A DNA stretch of 21,078 bases. Origin: Paludibacter sp. GTDB lineage: Bacteria; Bacteroidota; Bacteroidia; Bacteroidales; Paludibacteraceae. The DNA lies in contig JANJXE010000039.1 in assembly GCA_024709185.1 (NCBI GenBank), positions 1 to 21,078 of the forward strand, read 5' to 3'. Below are positions 8,311 through 15,909 of the stretch, one piece after another. Position 1 is the stretch's first letter. The number at the start of each line of letters is the position of its first letter. The notes below the pieces were generated by a model. That model worked only from the letters and a program-made list of their open reading frames with translations. It ran no database searches and was not told the DNA's origin. Position numbers and translations under genes: made by a program.

Positions 8311-8388
8311 GATAAAACATCAGCCTTACTAACACTAAATTTGACATTAATACCTTGTTTTTTGATACATCTTTCTTTAACCCTCTTT

Positions 8389-10176
8389 TTACTTGTAAAT
8401 CGGACCATAAGCCTGACAAGCGCGGTAATCGGCACCTTCGGCATCCATTCCGAAAGCCGACCAGGCTGCCGGACGGAAAATCTTGTCGGCAGGCACATTG
8501 TGCATACATACCGGGATACGCAGGATGGAAGCCAGCGTAATGAGGTCGGCACCGATATGTCCGTAGCTGAAGGCTCCGTGGTTGGCACCCCAGTTATTCA
8601 TCACCGAATACACATCGCGGAAATTGCCTTCGCCGGTAAGGCGGGGAGCAAACCAGGTAGTCGGCCAGGTTTTATTGGTTCTGTCGTCTAATGTTTTATG
8701 CACATCGGCAGGAATATCTACTGTCCAGCCTTCTGCTAACTGTAATACCGGCCCCAGACCTTTCACCAGGTTGATGCGTGCCATGGTCACCGGCATTCCA
8801 CCTTTGGTAAGGAAGTTCGACGAGAAACCACCGCCGCGGAAATATTCTCCTTCGGCAGGATACCAGGTAGTTGCTTCGAGTGTTTTGGCTACTTCCTCTT
8901 CCGTAATTTCCCAGAAAGGTTTCATCACAGCTTCTCCATCGCGGGTCTGCATTCCACTGCCATCGAGCGATGCCGAACCGGAGTTGATCAGGTGAATCAA
9001 ACCACCGGCTGCCTTTCCTTCAAGCTGATATCCTGTTACGCGTTTTACTGCTTCAGGACTCCAGTAGGTGCGCACATCGGCAAAAACCTGTGCGGTATTG
9101 GTCAGCAATTTGCCAAAGAGCATGGCCACACCGTTAAGCGAATCGTTTTCAGTAGCTACCACAAAGGCTTCACGAATACCGTTCCAGTCGAAGGAAGTAT
9201 TCAGGATAGCTTCGGAGAAATCACCGTTAGGCATGAAGTCGGTCCACTGGCGCTGGCCCTGGAAACCCGAAGCGATGGCATTGTGTCCAAGTGCTTCTTC
9301 GCCAAAGCCCAGTTCGGCAAGGCGGGGATTGCCTATCATCAAATCGCGGATGATAATGGTCATTTTCACCACAAATTCCCATTCCTGATCGAGCACTTCA
9401 CGCGATTTGGTGGTATGGGGCGGGTTGGTATTCGGACCTTCGTTTGCTTTGCAATTAGCCACTGTCCATGCCATTGCTTTTTCAAATTCCTGTGGGTCGA
9501 AGATATTCAGCTGCACGCGGCGCAAAATTTCGCTCATGTCCACGTATTCGTTACGCATGCCTAGGTAGGACTGGAAGAAATCGGCATCCACAATAGATCC
9601 CGCGATTCCCATCGAAACCGAACCAATGGATAAATAAGATTTACCTTTCAGGGTCGCCGCTGCGATGGCGCCTTTGGTGAAGCGGATTATTTTTTCCTGC
9701 ACATCGGCCGGAATGGAAGTATCGCTGCTGTCCTGCACATCGCGACCGTAAATGCCAAATGCAGGCAGACCCTTTTGTGCATGACCGGCCAACGCTGCTG
9801 CTAAGTACACTGCACCCGGGCGTTCTGTTCCATTGAAACCCCAGATAGCCTTGGGCATGTGCGGGTCCATATCGATCGTTTCGCTGCCATAGCACCAGCA
9901 GGGAGTAACGGTAATCGTTGCTCCTACACCTTCGCGGCGGAATTTCTCAGCACAGGCAGCTGCTTCGGCCACACGACCAATGGTAGAGTCGGCTATAACG
10001 CACTGTACGGGTGTGCCGTCGCTGTATTTCAAAGTTGAACTGATAAAGCTGGCTAAGTTCTGAGCCATACGCATGGTTTGTGCTTCCAGCGATTCGCGAA
10101 CGCCACCCTGACGGCCATCAATCGTTGGCCTGATTCCGATTTTCGGGTTTTCACCCTGTAATTTTCCTGTTTTCAT
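8389..10176 (-). CDS. fucI: L-fucose isomerase
   Basis: Converts L-fucose to L-fuculose in the cytoplasm, with a divalent metal. The match to FucI runs end to end: [20 protein letters not shown] near the N-terminus, [45 protein letters not shown], and the C-terminal [10 protein letters not shown] shared with the Bacteroides enzyme as I recall it. Metal ligands equivalent to E. coli Glu337, Asp361 and His528 are Glu343 (VATEND), Asp367 (QVFAD) and His533 (NWGANHG). The frame is open to an ATG at 10245 (618 residues), but I chose 10176 (595 residues) because the preceding stretch has no counterpart in homologues and this ATG follows a typical A-rich leader. The 10245 start, also preceded by an A-rich run, remains possible. 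The gene is 184 bp after the GntR regulator, with its own candidate promoter and a repeated octamer motif in between. Confidence 0.95.
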   Translation of the reverse strand: MKTGKLQGENPKIGIRPTIDGRQGGVRESLEAQTMRMAQNLASFISSTLKYSDGTPVQCVIADSTIGRVAEAAACAEKFRREGVGATITVTPCWCYGSETIDMDPHMPKAIWGFNGTERPGAVYLAAALAGHAQKGLPAFGIYGRDVQDSSDTSIPADVQEKIIRFTKGAIAAATLKGKSYLSIGSVSMGIAGSIVDADFFQSYLGMRNEYVDMSEILRRVQLNIFDPQEFEKAMAWTVANCKANEGPNTNPPHTTKSREVLDQEWEFVVKMTIIIRDLMIGNPRLAELGFGEEALGHNAIASGFQGQRQWTDFMPNGDFSEAILNTSFDWNGIREAFVVATENDSLNGVAMLFGKLLTNTAQVFADVRTYWSPEAVKRVTGYQLEGKAAGGLIHLINSGSASLDGSGMQTRDGEAVMKPFWEITEEEVAKTLEATTWYPAEGEYFRGGGFSSNFLTKGGMPVTMARINLVKGLGPVLQLAEGWTVDIPADVHKTLDDRTNKTWPTTWFAPRLTGEGNFRDVYSVMNNWGANHGAFSYGHIGADLITLASILRIPVCMHNVPADKIFRPAAWSAFGMDAEGADYRACQAYGPIYK

Positions 10177-10302
10177 ATTTGTTATTTTTAATTTCATTGG
10201 AAACGCACTTGCCATCATTTCAATTGAGTTGACTACTCGTTTCATTGTTTTTGTTTGTTCATTTAGTATTCATTCACCTGTAAAAACTTCCGCTTTTATT
10301 TT

Positions 10303-10320
10303 CTGTGCTGAACTGTGCTG
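10303..10320 (-). promoter_or_regulatory. Direct octamer repeat CAGCACAG x2, candidate operator of fucI
   Basis: On the coding strand the 18 bases read CAGCACAGTTCAGCACAG: two identical octamers with a 10-bp period, about one helical turn. They start 11 bp after the weak -7 box of fucI, near the expected transcription start. The same octamer recurs upstream of the mutarotase gene (13325-13357). A binding site for the GntR-type regulator encoded next door is a reasonable inference, not shown. Confidence 0.4.
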
Positions 10321-10331
10321 TTTTATGCCTG

Positions 10332-10339
10332 CAAAATTT
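10332..10339 (-). promoter_or_regulatory. Weak candidate -7 box (AAATTTTG) for fucI
   Basis: AAATTTTG on the minus strand matches TAnnTTTG at all but the first base. A TTG that could act as -33 lies at 10364-10366, but the 24-bp spacing is longer than usual. The box is followed by GCAGG and then the octamer repeats, an arrangement shared with the mutarotase promoter. Confidence 0.3.
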
Positions 10340-10360
10340 CTTTATTGAATGTTTTTATTT

Positions 10361-11344
10361 TTACAACGATGATCTTCTGATTAATCGTGTGGGCAGGTAT
10401 TCCTGAACCATCTCTTTTGTTTTAATATAACGGGCAGCCATTTCACCCATTAGCCCAAAATCGACACTGATGGAGGTGATGCCGTCCTTGATGACTTCCA
10501 GCACCGGATCGTCGTTGTAGGCTATAAGCCCCACGTCGGCACCAATTATGAGCTGTCGGGCATCCGCATCCTTCACAATCTTCACTAAATCTTCGGGCAG
10601 AATGCAGAGGTAGGCCGTCTGAGCCTCCACACCTTTCCAGTCGGCCTGCCTGCGGATTACCGAGCATTCGAGCTGTTCGTCGCGGCAAAACCGGGAGAAA
10701 GATTCAATGGAAGAAGCAGGGTGACTCAGCTCTTCCGGAAACACAAACACCATTTTGCGGTATTTTTTCAACAGGTCGCTACCTTCCTTCAGGCATTGGT
10801 AAAACGCTTCGTTAAAATTCTGGCAGATATAGGGATACCCATCCTTTTCGAAATTTCCGAAATCGAGCAATAGCAATTTTTGGGAAGGAATGGCAGTGAG
10901 ACTTTCCGAAAAATGCTCGTCGGAAAAGTTCATCACCACATACATGCTATACTTCCCGATACTTTCACGAATAAGCGTCTCGAATAAGCGTTTATTATAC
11001 TGATGAAAAATTAAATCGACCTTGTAGTTTTCGGGCAGGTTATCAGCCAGACGATGGTAGAGCTGCTGTTTAAACGGAGTATAATTGTCGAGCAGTAAGA
11101 GTACATGATTCACTTCGCCCGTAATAAAATACCCTTTTTGCGGGGTTGAATCAATCACACCGCGCCGTTTGAGTTCGTTATAAGCTTTGAATACCGTATC
11201 GCGCGAAACCTTGTATTTCGCACTGGCTTCGTTGATGGATAGAAGGTTATCGCCCACCTGCAGTTTACCCTGCATGACATCGTTGCTGATGCCATCGGCT
11301 AAAGACTTAAACTTGGAAACTGCATGTGAGAAAGAGATACCCAT
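10361..11344 (-). CDS. fucR: GntR-type transcriptional regulator of the fucose genes (FucR-like)
   Basis: 327 residues. Residues 1-76 form a GntR winged helix-turn-helix: an ISNDVMQGKLQVGDNLLSIN segment, then EASAKYKVSRDTVFKAYNEL (recognition helix) and RRGVIDSTPQKGYFITG (wing). Residues about 80-325 resemble a periplasmic-binding-protein type effector domain, as in the fucose repressor FucR of Bacteroides thetaiotaomicron, which is GntR-family and binds L-fucose. It sits directly between fucP (90 bp upstream) and fucI (downstream), which supports control of fucose genes. Two inverted repeats in its leader may be autoregulatory. The gene symbol is inferred from family and position; a role in rhamnose control is less likely because an AraC regulator stands nearer to the rha genes. 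Confidence 0.8.
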   Translation of the reverse strand: MGISFSHAVSKFKSLADGISNDVMQGKLQVGDNLLSINEASAKYKVSRDTVFKAYNELKRRGVIDSTPQKGYFITGEVNHVLLLLDNYTPFKQQLYHRLADNLPENYKVDLIFHQYNKRLFETLIRESIGKYSMYVVMNFSDEHFSESLTAIPSQKLLLLDFGNFEKDGYPYICQNFNEAFYQCLKEGSDLLKKYRKMVFVFPEELSHPASSIESFSRFCRDEQLECSVIRRQADWKGVEAQTAYLCILPEDLVKIVKDADARQLIIGADVGLIAYNDDPVLEVIKDGITSISVDFGLMGEMAARYIKTKEMVQEYLPTRLIRRSSL

Positions 11345-11354
11345 ATTTTTTAGT

Positions 11355-11370
11355 GGGTTAGTAACAACCC
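11355..11370 (-). promoter_or_regulatory. Inverted repeat GGGTT-N6-AACCC in the fucR leader
   Basis: The perfect 5-bp dyad GGGTTAGTAACAACCC ends 11 bp upstream of the fucR start codon. GntR regulators bind short dyads of this size, so an autoregulatory operator is possible. A start-proximal RNA hairpin is the alternative. Confidence 0.35.
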
Positions 11371-11405
11371 GTTAAAATTAATCATTTTTTGTACAAAAGA
11401 TCAAT

Positions 11406-11428
11406 GGTTAGCAGACAACGCTGCAACC
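11406..11428 (-). promoter_or_regulatory. Inverted repeat between fucP and fucR
   Basis: GGTTAGCAG and CTGCAACC (plus strand) pair over 8 bp with one bulged base and a 6-nt loop. The hairpin lies just behind the fucP stop codon. In transcription direction it is followed by ATTGATCTTTTG, not a clean T run, so a strong intrinsic terminator is unlikely; a partial terminator, an mRNA-end stabilising stem or an operator could all fit. Confidence 0.35.
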
Positions 11429-11434
11429 CACTCA

Positions 11435-12826
11435 TTATCCCCCAATTTTAGCTTTTGCTTCTTCTTTGTTCGACATGAGTCCGTAAAGCCCTACCACCAC
11501 AAAGCAAACCACCGGAATCCAGAACGAAACACGGATGTTTTCGAAAATTGTCGACAGCAGTCCCTGACCGGCAGTTAGAATTGCGCCACCCAGAATAGCC
11601 ATTACCAGGAAAGATCCTCCGACTTTCGATTCATTTTCCGATAAACCTTCGAGCGCGATTCCATAGATAGTCGGGAACATAAGCGACATAAAGAACGAAA
11701 TCATTACAAGGCCGGTTACTCCGGTTAAACCACTTGCAAAGATAGCAGTTAGAGATGCCACCAGTGCTCCTGTAGCGGCAATTGCCAGCAGTAACCCGGG
11801 ACGCAGGTAACGCATAAGAGCTGTGAAGATAAAACGTGACACCATGAATAAGAATAAGGAAAAGAGGTAAAACGAATTACCCACATTTTCGGCTGTAGAG
11901 GCAGCATCCAGTTGCCAGATTCCACTCCAGAAAGGATGCTCTGAAATAAAGGCGCTTACTTTTTCAGAAATAATTGCATCGGTAGCAGGATCCACAAAAC
12001 CCAGCGCCACCATCACGTAGCGGATGGTATATGACCAAACGCCAATTTGAGCACCTACATAAAAGAATTGAGTTACAACTCCCAGCGAATAATGTTTACG
12101 TTTCACCAGTGTACCTACCGTTTTTCCAAAACTAAGCGTCGATTTCTCTTTGGTGGTCGGCATTTTCTTATAAAAAACCATGGCAATAAGCAGCACCAGA
12201 AGGATAACTCCCACCATCATATAGGTAAAGGTCACCGCGGAAAGTTCACGCTCCTGAGCTGCGAGCAGTTGCACATCGGTCATTTCACTTTTATTGGCAC
12301 TGAGCTGCGAAAGGATAAAAACCTGACTCAGGATAATGCCACTTACCGAGCCAATCGGGTTAAACGACTGTGCAAAATTGAGCCGTCGTGTAGCATTTTC
12401 GGGCCGTCCCATCGTAAGTATATAGGGATTGGCAGTCGTTTCGAGAATCGAACAACCACCTGCCAGAATGTAAATCGCAAAAAGGTAAAACCCATACGAA
12501 GCCAGCTGGCTGGCCGGATAGAACAGAAAAGTACCTGTGATGTAGAGAGCGAGTCCCACCAGAATTCCTGTTTTAAAATCAAACTTACGGATGAGCAGTG
12601 CAGCCGGAATAGCGAAGACGGCATAGGAGCCATAAAATGCCATTTGAATAAAGGACGTCTGGAAATCAGTCATTTCCATGATATTCTTGAAAGCTGCCAA
12701 CAGGGTATCGGTCATATTATTGGCAACACCCCAAAAGAAAAACAGCGAGGTAACGAGTATAAAAGGAACCAGGTAATTTACACCTTCCTTTGAGACAAAA
12801 AGTGAATCCGATTTAGTGTTGTTCAT
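11435..12826 (-). CDS. fucP: L-fucose:H+ symporter, major facilitator superfamily
   Basis: 463-residue inner-membrane transporter with about 12 hydrophobic segments. It aligns with E. coli FucP from VPFILVTSLFFFWGVANNMTDTLL onward; Asp40 (NNMTD) and Glu129 (LETTANPY) correspond to Asp46 and Glu135, the residues needed for fucose binding and proton coupling in E. coli FucP. The AQSFNPIGSVSGI and FFMSLMFPTIYGIALEGL segments are also typical. Compared with the E. coli protein, about 30-40 extra residues lie between the two halves (around ISEKVSAFISEHPFWSGIWQ), probably an exposed loop, as in many Bacteroidota FucP relatives. It stands between the mutarotase and fucR, fitting an L-fucose uptake block. 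Such symporters can also accept other sugars with the same stereochemistry, such as galactose or arabinose types, so specificity rests on context. Confidence 0.9.
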   Translation of the reverse strand: MNNTKSDSLFVSKEGVNYLVPFILVTSLFFFWGVANNMTDTLLAAFKNIMEMTDFQTSFIQMAFYGSYAVFAIPAALLIRKFDFKTGILVGLALYITGTFLFYPASQLASYGFYLFAIYILAGGCSILETTANPYILTMGRPENATRRLNFAQSFNPIGSVSGIILSQVFILSQLSANKSEMTDVQLLAAQERELSAVTFTYMMVGVILLVLLIAMVFYKKMPTTKEKSTLSFGKTVGTLVKRKHYSLGVVTQFFYVGAQIGVWSYTIRYVMVALGFVDPATDAIISEKVSAFISEHPFWSGIWQLDAASTAENVGNSFYLFSLFLFMVSRFIFTALMRYLRPGLLLAIAATGALVASLTAIFASGLTGVTGLVMISFFMSLMFPTIYGIALEGLSENESKVGGSFLVMAILGGAILTAGQGLLSTIFENIRVSFWIPVVCFVVVGLYGLMSNKEEAKAKIGG

Positions 12827-12933
12827 ATCGAAAATATTATTTTTACAAGGTATGATTCAATTATTTACTAGTACCATTCTCTAATTCTGATAGCCCGGTT
12901 TGATAATTTTGAGATTACATTCTACGCTTTAGT

Positions 12934-13308
12934 CTATAAGCTGAAGATTCGTTCCATCAGTCTCCACTTCCCCGCCGAGCTTTGTCCCGCTTCGGCCACC
13001 TGAAACTTCGCCATAAATTCCTCCCATTCGGCTTGTCGCGGCAAGTTTGCCAGTTCACTAAATGCCTTTTCCCATTCAAAATCGAGCGGTGTTTCCACTA
13101 TCATAAACAGGCGGTTACCGAGCAGGTAGAGTTCCATATCGAGAATGCCCACCGCCTTAATCCCTTCCGGAATTTCCGGCCAGCGGTTTTCGGGAGCGTG
13201 CCAGAATTTGTACTCATCAATCAACTCCTTCGAATCCTTCAAATCGAGCGCCTGGCAGTAGCGCTTCACTGGCTGATTGTGGCTTTTAACGGTATATCCC
13301 TGAGGCAT
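12934..13308 (-). CDS. RhaM-family (COG3254) deoxyhexose mutarotase, probably for L-fucose
   Basis: 124 residues, the usual size for L-rhamnose mutarotase, which interconverts the alpha and beta anomers so the isomerase gets its preferred form. The motif EYKFWHAPENRWPEIPEGIK carries Tyr33, His37 and Trp43, matching Tyr18, His22 and a WPEL tryptophan of E. coli RhaM; GILDMELYLLGNRLFMIVE continues the ferredoxin-like fold. A second class of L-fucose mutarotase in this same family is known in bacteria with fucose pathways. It sits directly upstream of fucP (107 bp) and shares the octamer motif found before fucI, so I favour L-fucose; L-rhamnose is the alternative, and both are possible. Confidence 0.85.
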   Translation of the reverse strand: MPQGYTVKSHNQPVKRYCQALDLKDSKELIDEYKFWHAPENRWPEIPEGIKAVGILDMELYLLGNRLFMIVETPLDFEWEKAFSELANLPRQAEWEEFMAKFQVAEAGQSSAGKWRLMERIFSL

Positions 13309-13324
13309 ATGTAGTCTGTTTAGT

Positions 13325-13357
13325 CTGTGCTGAACTATGCTGTCCTGAACTGTGCTG
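13325..13357 (-). promoter_or_regulatory. Octamer repeats CAGCACAG / CAGCATAG / CAGCACAG, candidate operator of the mutarotase gene
   Basis: On the coding strand, CAGCACAGTT, then five bases (CAGGA), then CAGCATAGTT and CAGCACAG. Two copies of the octamer are identical to those before fucI; one has a single change. The array begins directly at the downstream edge of the proposed -7 box and so covers the expected transcription start. A shared repressor site (FucR) is inferred. Confidence 0.4.
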
Positions 13358-13388
13358 CAAAGTAAAGTTATTAAAATGAAGCAGCCAA
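13358..13388 (-). promoter_or_regulatory. Candidate promoter of the mutarotase-fucP-fucR block
   Basis: On the minus strand, TTG (13386-13388), 20 bp, then TTACTTTG (13358-13365), which matches TAnnTTTG in 7 of 8 positions (the second base is T). Spacing is right for a Bacteroidota promoter. Leader length to the mutarotase start would be about 45 nt and includes the octamer repeats. Confidence 0.45.
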
Positions 13389-13418
13389 CATAATTTTTAT
13401 GTTTTACAACAGGTTTTA

Positions 13419-14318
13419 CTATTTTATTTCCACACTATTGCGATACTCAAGCGGCGTCATCCCCGTTCGTTTCTTAAAAAACACCGGAAAATAATCGGGA
13501 TTTTCGTAGTCGAGACTATAAGCAATTTCCTTTACCGATTGGGTGGTAGTGGAAAGCAGGAGCTTGGCTTCATTGAGCTTCAGCTCGACCATGTATTTGG
13601 AGGGCGAGGTGCCGGTAAATTCCTTAAAGGCTTTGCGGAAGCCAGAGTAGCTGATGTTCAGCTCGCGTGCGATATCTTCGGCGGTAATGCTTTTATAGAC
13701 CGATTCGCGCATGATCACCTTGGCTTTGTTCATTTTCCGGATTAACTCTTCGTCCTGAAAATCACGCGTGGTGTCGCGGTAATACATTAATCCCAGAATG
13801 TGCATGACAATACCCGAAAGTGCCTGCTGGTACGCCGCCCGTTCTTCGTTGGCAATTTCGATGGCTTTCAGATACAGATCGACGATGCGCTCGTTGAGAC
13901 CAATCGTAAATACCGGTGGACGGTTGATGAAGAATCCTTCCTCTACAATATTATCTATAATCTTTCCTTTGAAACCGATCCAGTATTCGTTCCAACCCGA
14001 TTTCCCGAGGGGCTTATAGGTGTGCCATACACCGGGCATCAAAAAAAACATTTTTCCTTCGGTGATGTAGCTGGTTTGGCGGTTGGCAGTGCCATAGGTA
14101 AACACGCCGTTGCCATTGGTTATGTAGAGCAGTTGATACTCGTTGAGCACCCGGCCTTTTTCGGGATTGAAATAGTAACCTGAAGGATGACTGGCCGGTG
14201 GATACACCTCGTTTTCCTCAATTTTCTGATAGCCAACAGTAGTAACCGTGAGGCCCCACAGTTCATCCTCCTCGGAGGTAACCATGTAGTTGATGTTGCG
14301 GGATGTGGAAGAAGGCAT
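13419..14318 (-). CDS. AraC-family transcriptional regulator (likely of the rhamnose/fucose genes)
   Basis: 299 residues. The N-terminal half (about 40-150) is a cupin-type sugar-sensing domain with ASHPSGYYFNPEKG and EGKMFFLMPGVWHTYKP. The C-terminal 95 residues form two helix-turn-helix units: ITAEDIARELNISYSGFRKAFKE and VKEIAYSLDYENPDYFPVFFKKRTGMTPLEYR, the AraC signature. It lies between the exported propeller gene (169 bp upstream) and the mutarotase gene (110 bp downstream). By position and family it could be the L-rhamnose regulator RhaR, which is AraC-type in Bacteroides thetaiotaomicron, but no ligand can be read from the sequence. Its start codon is only 2 bp from a repeated leader element. 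Confidence 0.85.
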   Translation of the reverse strand: MPSSTSRNINYMVTSEEDELWGLTVTTVGYQKIEENEVYPPASHPSGYYFNPEKGRVLNEYQLLYITNGNGVFTYGTANRQTSYITEGKMFFLMPGVWHTYKPLGKSGWNEYWIGFKGKIIDNIVEEGFFINRPPVFTIGLNERIVDLYLKAIEIANEERAAYQQALSGIVMHILGLMYYRDTTRDFQDEELIRKMNKAKVIMRESVYKSITAEDIARELNISYSGFRKAFKEFTGTSPSKYMVELKLNEAKLLLSTTTQSVKEIAYSLDYENPDYFPVFFKKRTGMTPLEYRNSVEIK

Positions 14319-14320
14319 TT

Positions 14321-14487
14321 ATGGTAAATGATTAATGGTAAATGATTAATGATTAATGGGTACGACTAAGGGAAGATTTACAATTAATGAGCCTTGAGTG
14401 GTTACAAAGATAATTAAAAGTATACAGAATGTACCATACCACCCGTTAATCATTAATCATTAATCATTAATCATTAATAATTTATCA
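14321..14487. repeat. Inverted pair of ATTAATC-type tandem repeats
   Basis: Left arm (14321-14361): ATGGTAAATGATTA twice in tandem, then ATGATTA and ATGGGT. Right arm (14441-14487): ACCCGTTAATC followed by four further ATTAATC-like units. The arms are inverted relative to each other; ATGATTAATGGGT pairs with ACCCGTTAATCAT with one mismatch and the stem can extend over about 22 bp, leaving about 80 bases of A/T-rich spacer. The whole lies between the propeller gene stop and the AraC start and overlaps the last 3 bases of the propeller frame. The left arm has the same form as elements before the E1 and doxX genes. Confidence 0.7.
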
Positions 14488-15762
14488 TTATTTTTCCACT
14501 ATCATTCTTTTGGTAGCCGTAAATTCGCCTGCTTCCAGTTTGTATAAATACATGCCAGAAGTCAGATTATCCAGCTTACAGGGAACATTGTGCATTCCTT
14601 CCTGTTTTTCTTCATCGAGCAAAATGGCAATCTCCCTTCCCTGCATATCGTAAATTGTTAGCTTTACGTGATGATTTCTGGTTAATTTAAAACTGATAAC
14701 TGTATTGGAATGAAACGGATTGGGATGATTTTGAGTCAACTCAACCGCTTCGGGTGATTGGATGAGATCGCCAACCGATGTAGGTGCAACCGCACTTTTA
14801 TAAACCGATGCAACATTGTTGTTATAATCGTAAATAAACATGTTTTGATTGGTGAACGCTACCGATGTACTGCTTGTTGCTGCATTAATAAGTCCTAAAC
14901 CGGTTGTTGACACAGAATTCCAGGTAACTGCATTATCAGTTGAAGAAAAAACGGACAATTTCGAGTCGAGAAATCCAATGGTGGTGGTGTAAAGCGTGTT
15001 GCCATACTTCAGTAATGCTTTGGAGAAATTGAAGGAGCTGGCATCAGGTAATCCGGCACTCAGACTGATCCAGGCATTGGTACCTGCGTTAAACCGATAA
15101 ACTCCGCTTCCTGAAGATATACCATATACCGAACCATCGAAATGAATCACATAGGTAATAGTAAGGGCTGGATTGGTTGGATTATTTATTGCCCAGTTTT
15201 GACCTCCATCGGTGGAAACTACGGCTCCGGTACCCTGAATTACCGACACCATTACATTGCCGGCAGCAGCAAAACACGACATATTTCCTCCGGCGGTTGT
15301 ATTGATTACTGTCTCAGTCCAGTTTGCCCCGTTATCGGTAGAAGTATAAAATGATTTTCGGTTCGACATCGCATACAGCTTATTCCCATCGGAGGTAAGC
15401 CATAGCAGGGCTCCATTTCCGGTAATTGTAGGTATTGTGGACCTTTGTGACCAGTTCTCTCCACCATCCGATGACACATAAATACTTTTACCGGCTGCTG
15501 CTGTAAGTGCAAAAATCTCGTTGTTGTAATTATACATATAATAGACATCGTACGGAAATTTCTGGATTATATCTGTCCAGCTTGCTCCTTCATCAGTTGA
15601 TTTGTAAACGTGAAAACCACCGAAACTACCGTACAAAAACAAAATAGAGTTAGATCCGTGGAGTCTGCCACCTAATCCTGCATTTTGAGTGCTCACTTTG
15701 GTCCACTGACCATACACTGAAATACTCAGTACTACTACCAGTAAAAATGTAATTTTTCTCAT
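14488..15762 (-). CDS. Secreted Asp-box beta-propeller with type IX secretion sorting domain
   Basis: 424 residues from the chosen start. The open frame reaches 15837, but MRKITFLLVVVLSISVYGQ at 15762 is a clear signal peptide, so I start there. The body holds at least four Asp-box (BNR) motifs of the form SxDxGxxW (STDEGASW, SSDGGENW, STDNGANW, STDGGQNW) and a weaker STDNAVTW, typical of six- or seven-bladed propellers such as sialidase-fold and photosynthesis-assembly-like proteins. I see no FRIP motif of true sialidases, so enzymatic activity is not supported. The last 88 residues (NHPNPFHSNTVISFKL ... TSGMYLYKLEAGEFTATKRMIVEK) are a type A T9SS sorting domain, so the protein is probably exported to the surface or medium. 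It sits between rhaT and the AraC regulator; a link to polysaccharide use is only inferred. Confidence 0.85.
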   Translation of the reverse strand: MRKITFLLVVVLSISVYGQWTKVSTQNAGLGGRLHGSNSILFLYGSFGGFHVYKSTDEGASWTDIIQKFPYDVYYMYNYNNEIFALTAAAGKSIYVSSDGGENWSQRSTIPTITGNGALLWLTSDGNKLYAMSNRKSFYTSTDNGANWTETVINTTAGGNMSCFAAAGNVMVSVIQGTGAVVSTDGGQNWAINNPTNPALTITYVIHFDGSVYGISSGSGVYRFNAGTNAWISLSAGLPDASSFNFSKALLKYGNTLYTTTIGFLDSKLSVFSSTDNAVTWNSVSTTGLGLINAATSSTSVAFTNQNMFIYDYNNNVASVYKSAVAPTSVGDLIQSPEAVELTQNHPNPFHSNTVISFKLTRNHHVKLTIYDMQGREIAILLDEEKQEGMHNVPCKLDNLTSGMYLYKLEAGEFTATKRMIVEK

Positions 15763-15846
15763 ATCGAACAGCTTTACAACTAATGTGTATAAAACTGTAT
15801 TCATTACATTTTGTTCACTTTTTCCTAAAAAAGTCATACAAATGAA

Positions 15847-15880
15847 ATGAACGAACCATAAAAATCTACAGTTCGTTCAT
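15847..15880 (-). terminator. Perfect 10-bp inverted repeat downstream of rhaT, possible terminator
   Basis: ATGAACGAAC and GTTCGTTCAT are exact complements around a 14-nt loop, about 30 bp after the rhaT stop. In transcription direction it is followed by TTCATTTG and, 11 bases on, by TTTTTT. The broken T tract and long loop make it a weaker terminator than the one after doxX. It could separate rhaA-rhaT from the propeller gene. Confidence 0.5.
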
Positions 15881-15887
15881 AATTTTA

Positions 15888-15904
15888 TGATTGAGTAACA
15901 ATCA
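15888..15904 (-). other. Small inverted repeat right after rhaT
   Basis: TGATTG and CAATCA flank a 5-nt loop, starting 5 bp after the rhaT stop codon. The 6-bp A/T-rich stem is followed by TAAAATT in transcription direction. It may act with the larger neighbouring hairpin at the mRNA 3' end or be chance. Confidence 0.3.
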
Positions 15905-15909
15905 AGCTG

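Noticed and set aside
8192..8588. Minus-strand open frames running from the fucI 3' end into the gap before rhaB
   Set aside because: They read fucI in other frames for most of their length; only the last part lies in the gap and it shows no domain.
12047..12793. Plus-strand open frame of 248 residues opposite fucP
   Set aside because: Antisense to a clear membrane transporter; the product is rich in His, Lys and Arg without family features, as expected for the complement of hydrophobic codons.
14441..14487. CRISPR-like look of the regular repeats
   Set aside because: Units are 7 bp in direct tandem with no spacers, and no cas gene is present.
14488..15762. Calling the exported propeller a sialidase
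   Set aside because: Asp boxes alone occur in many propellers; the FRIP motif and the arginine triad of sialidases are not visible.
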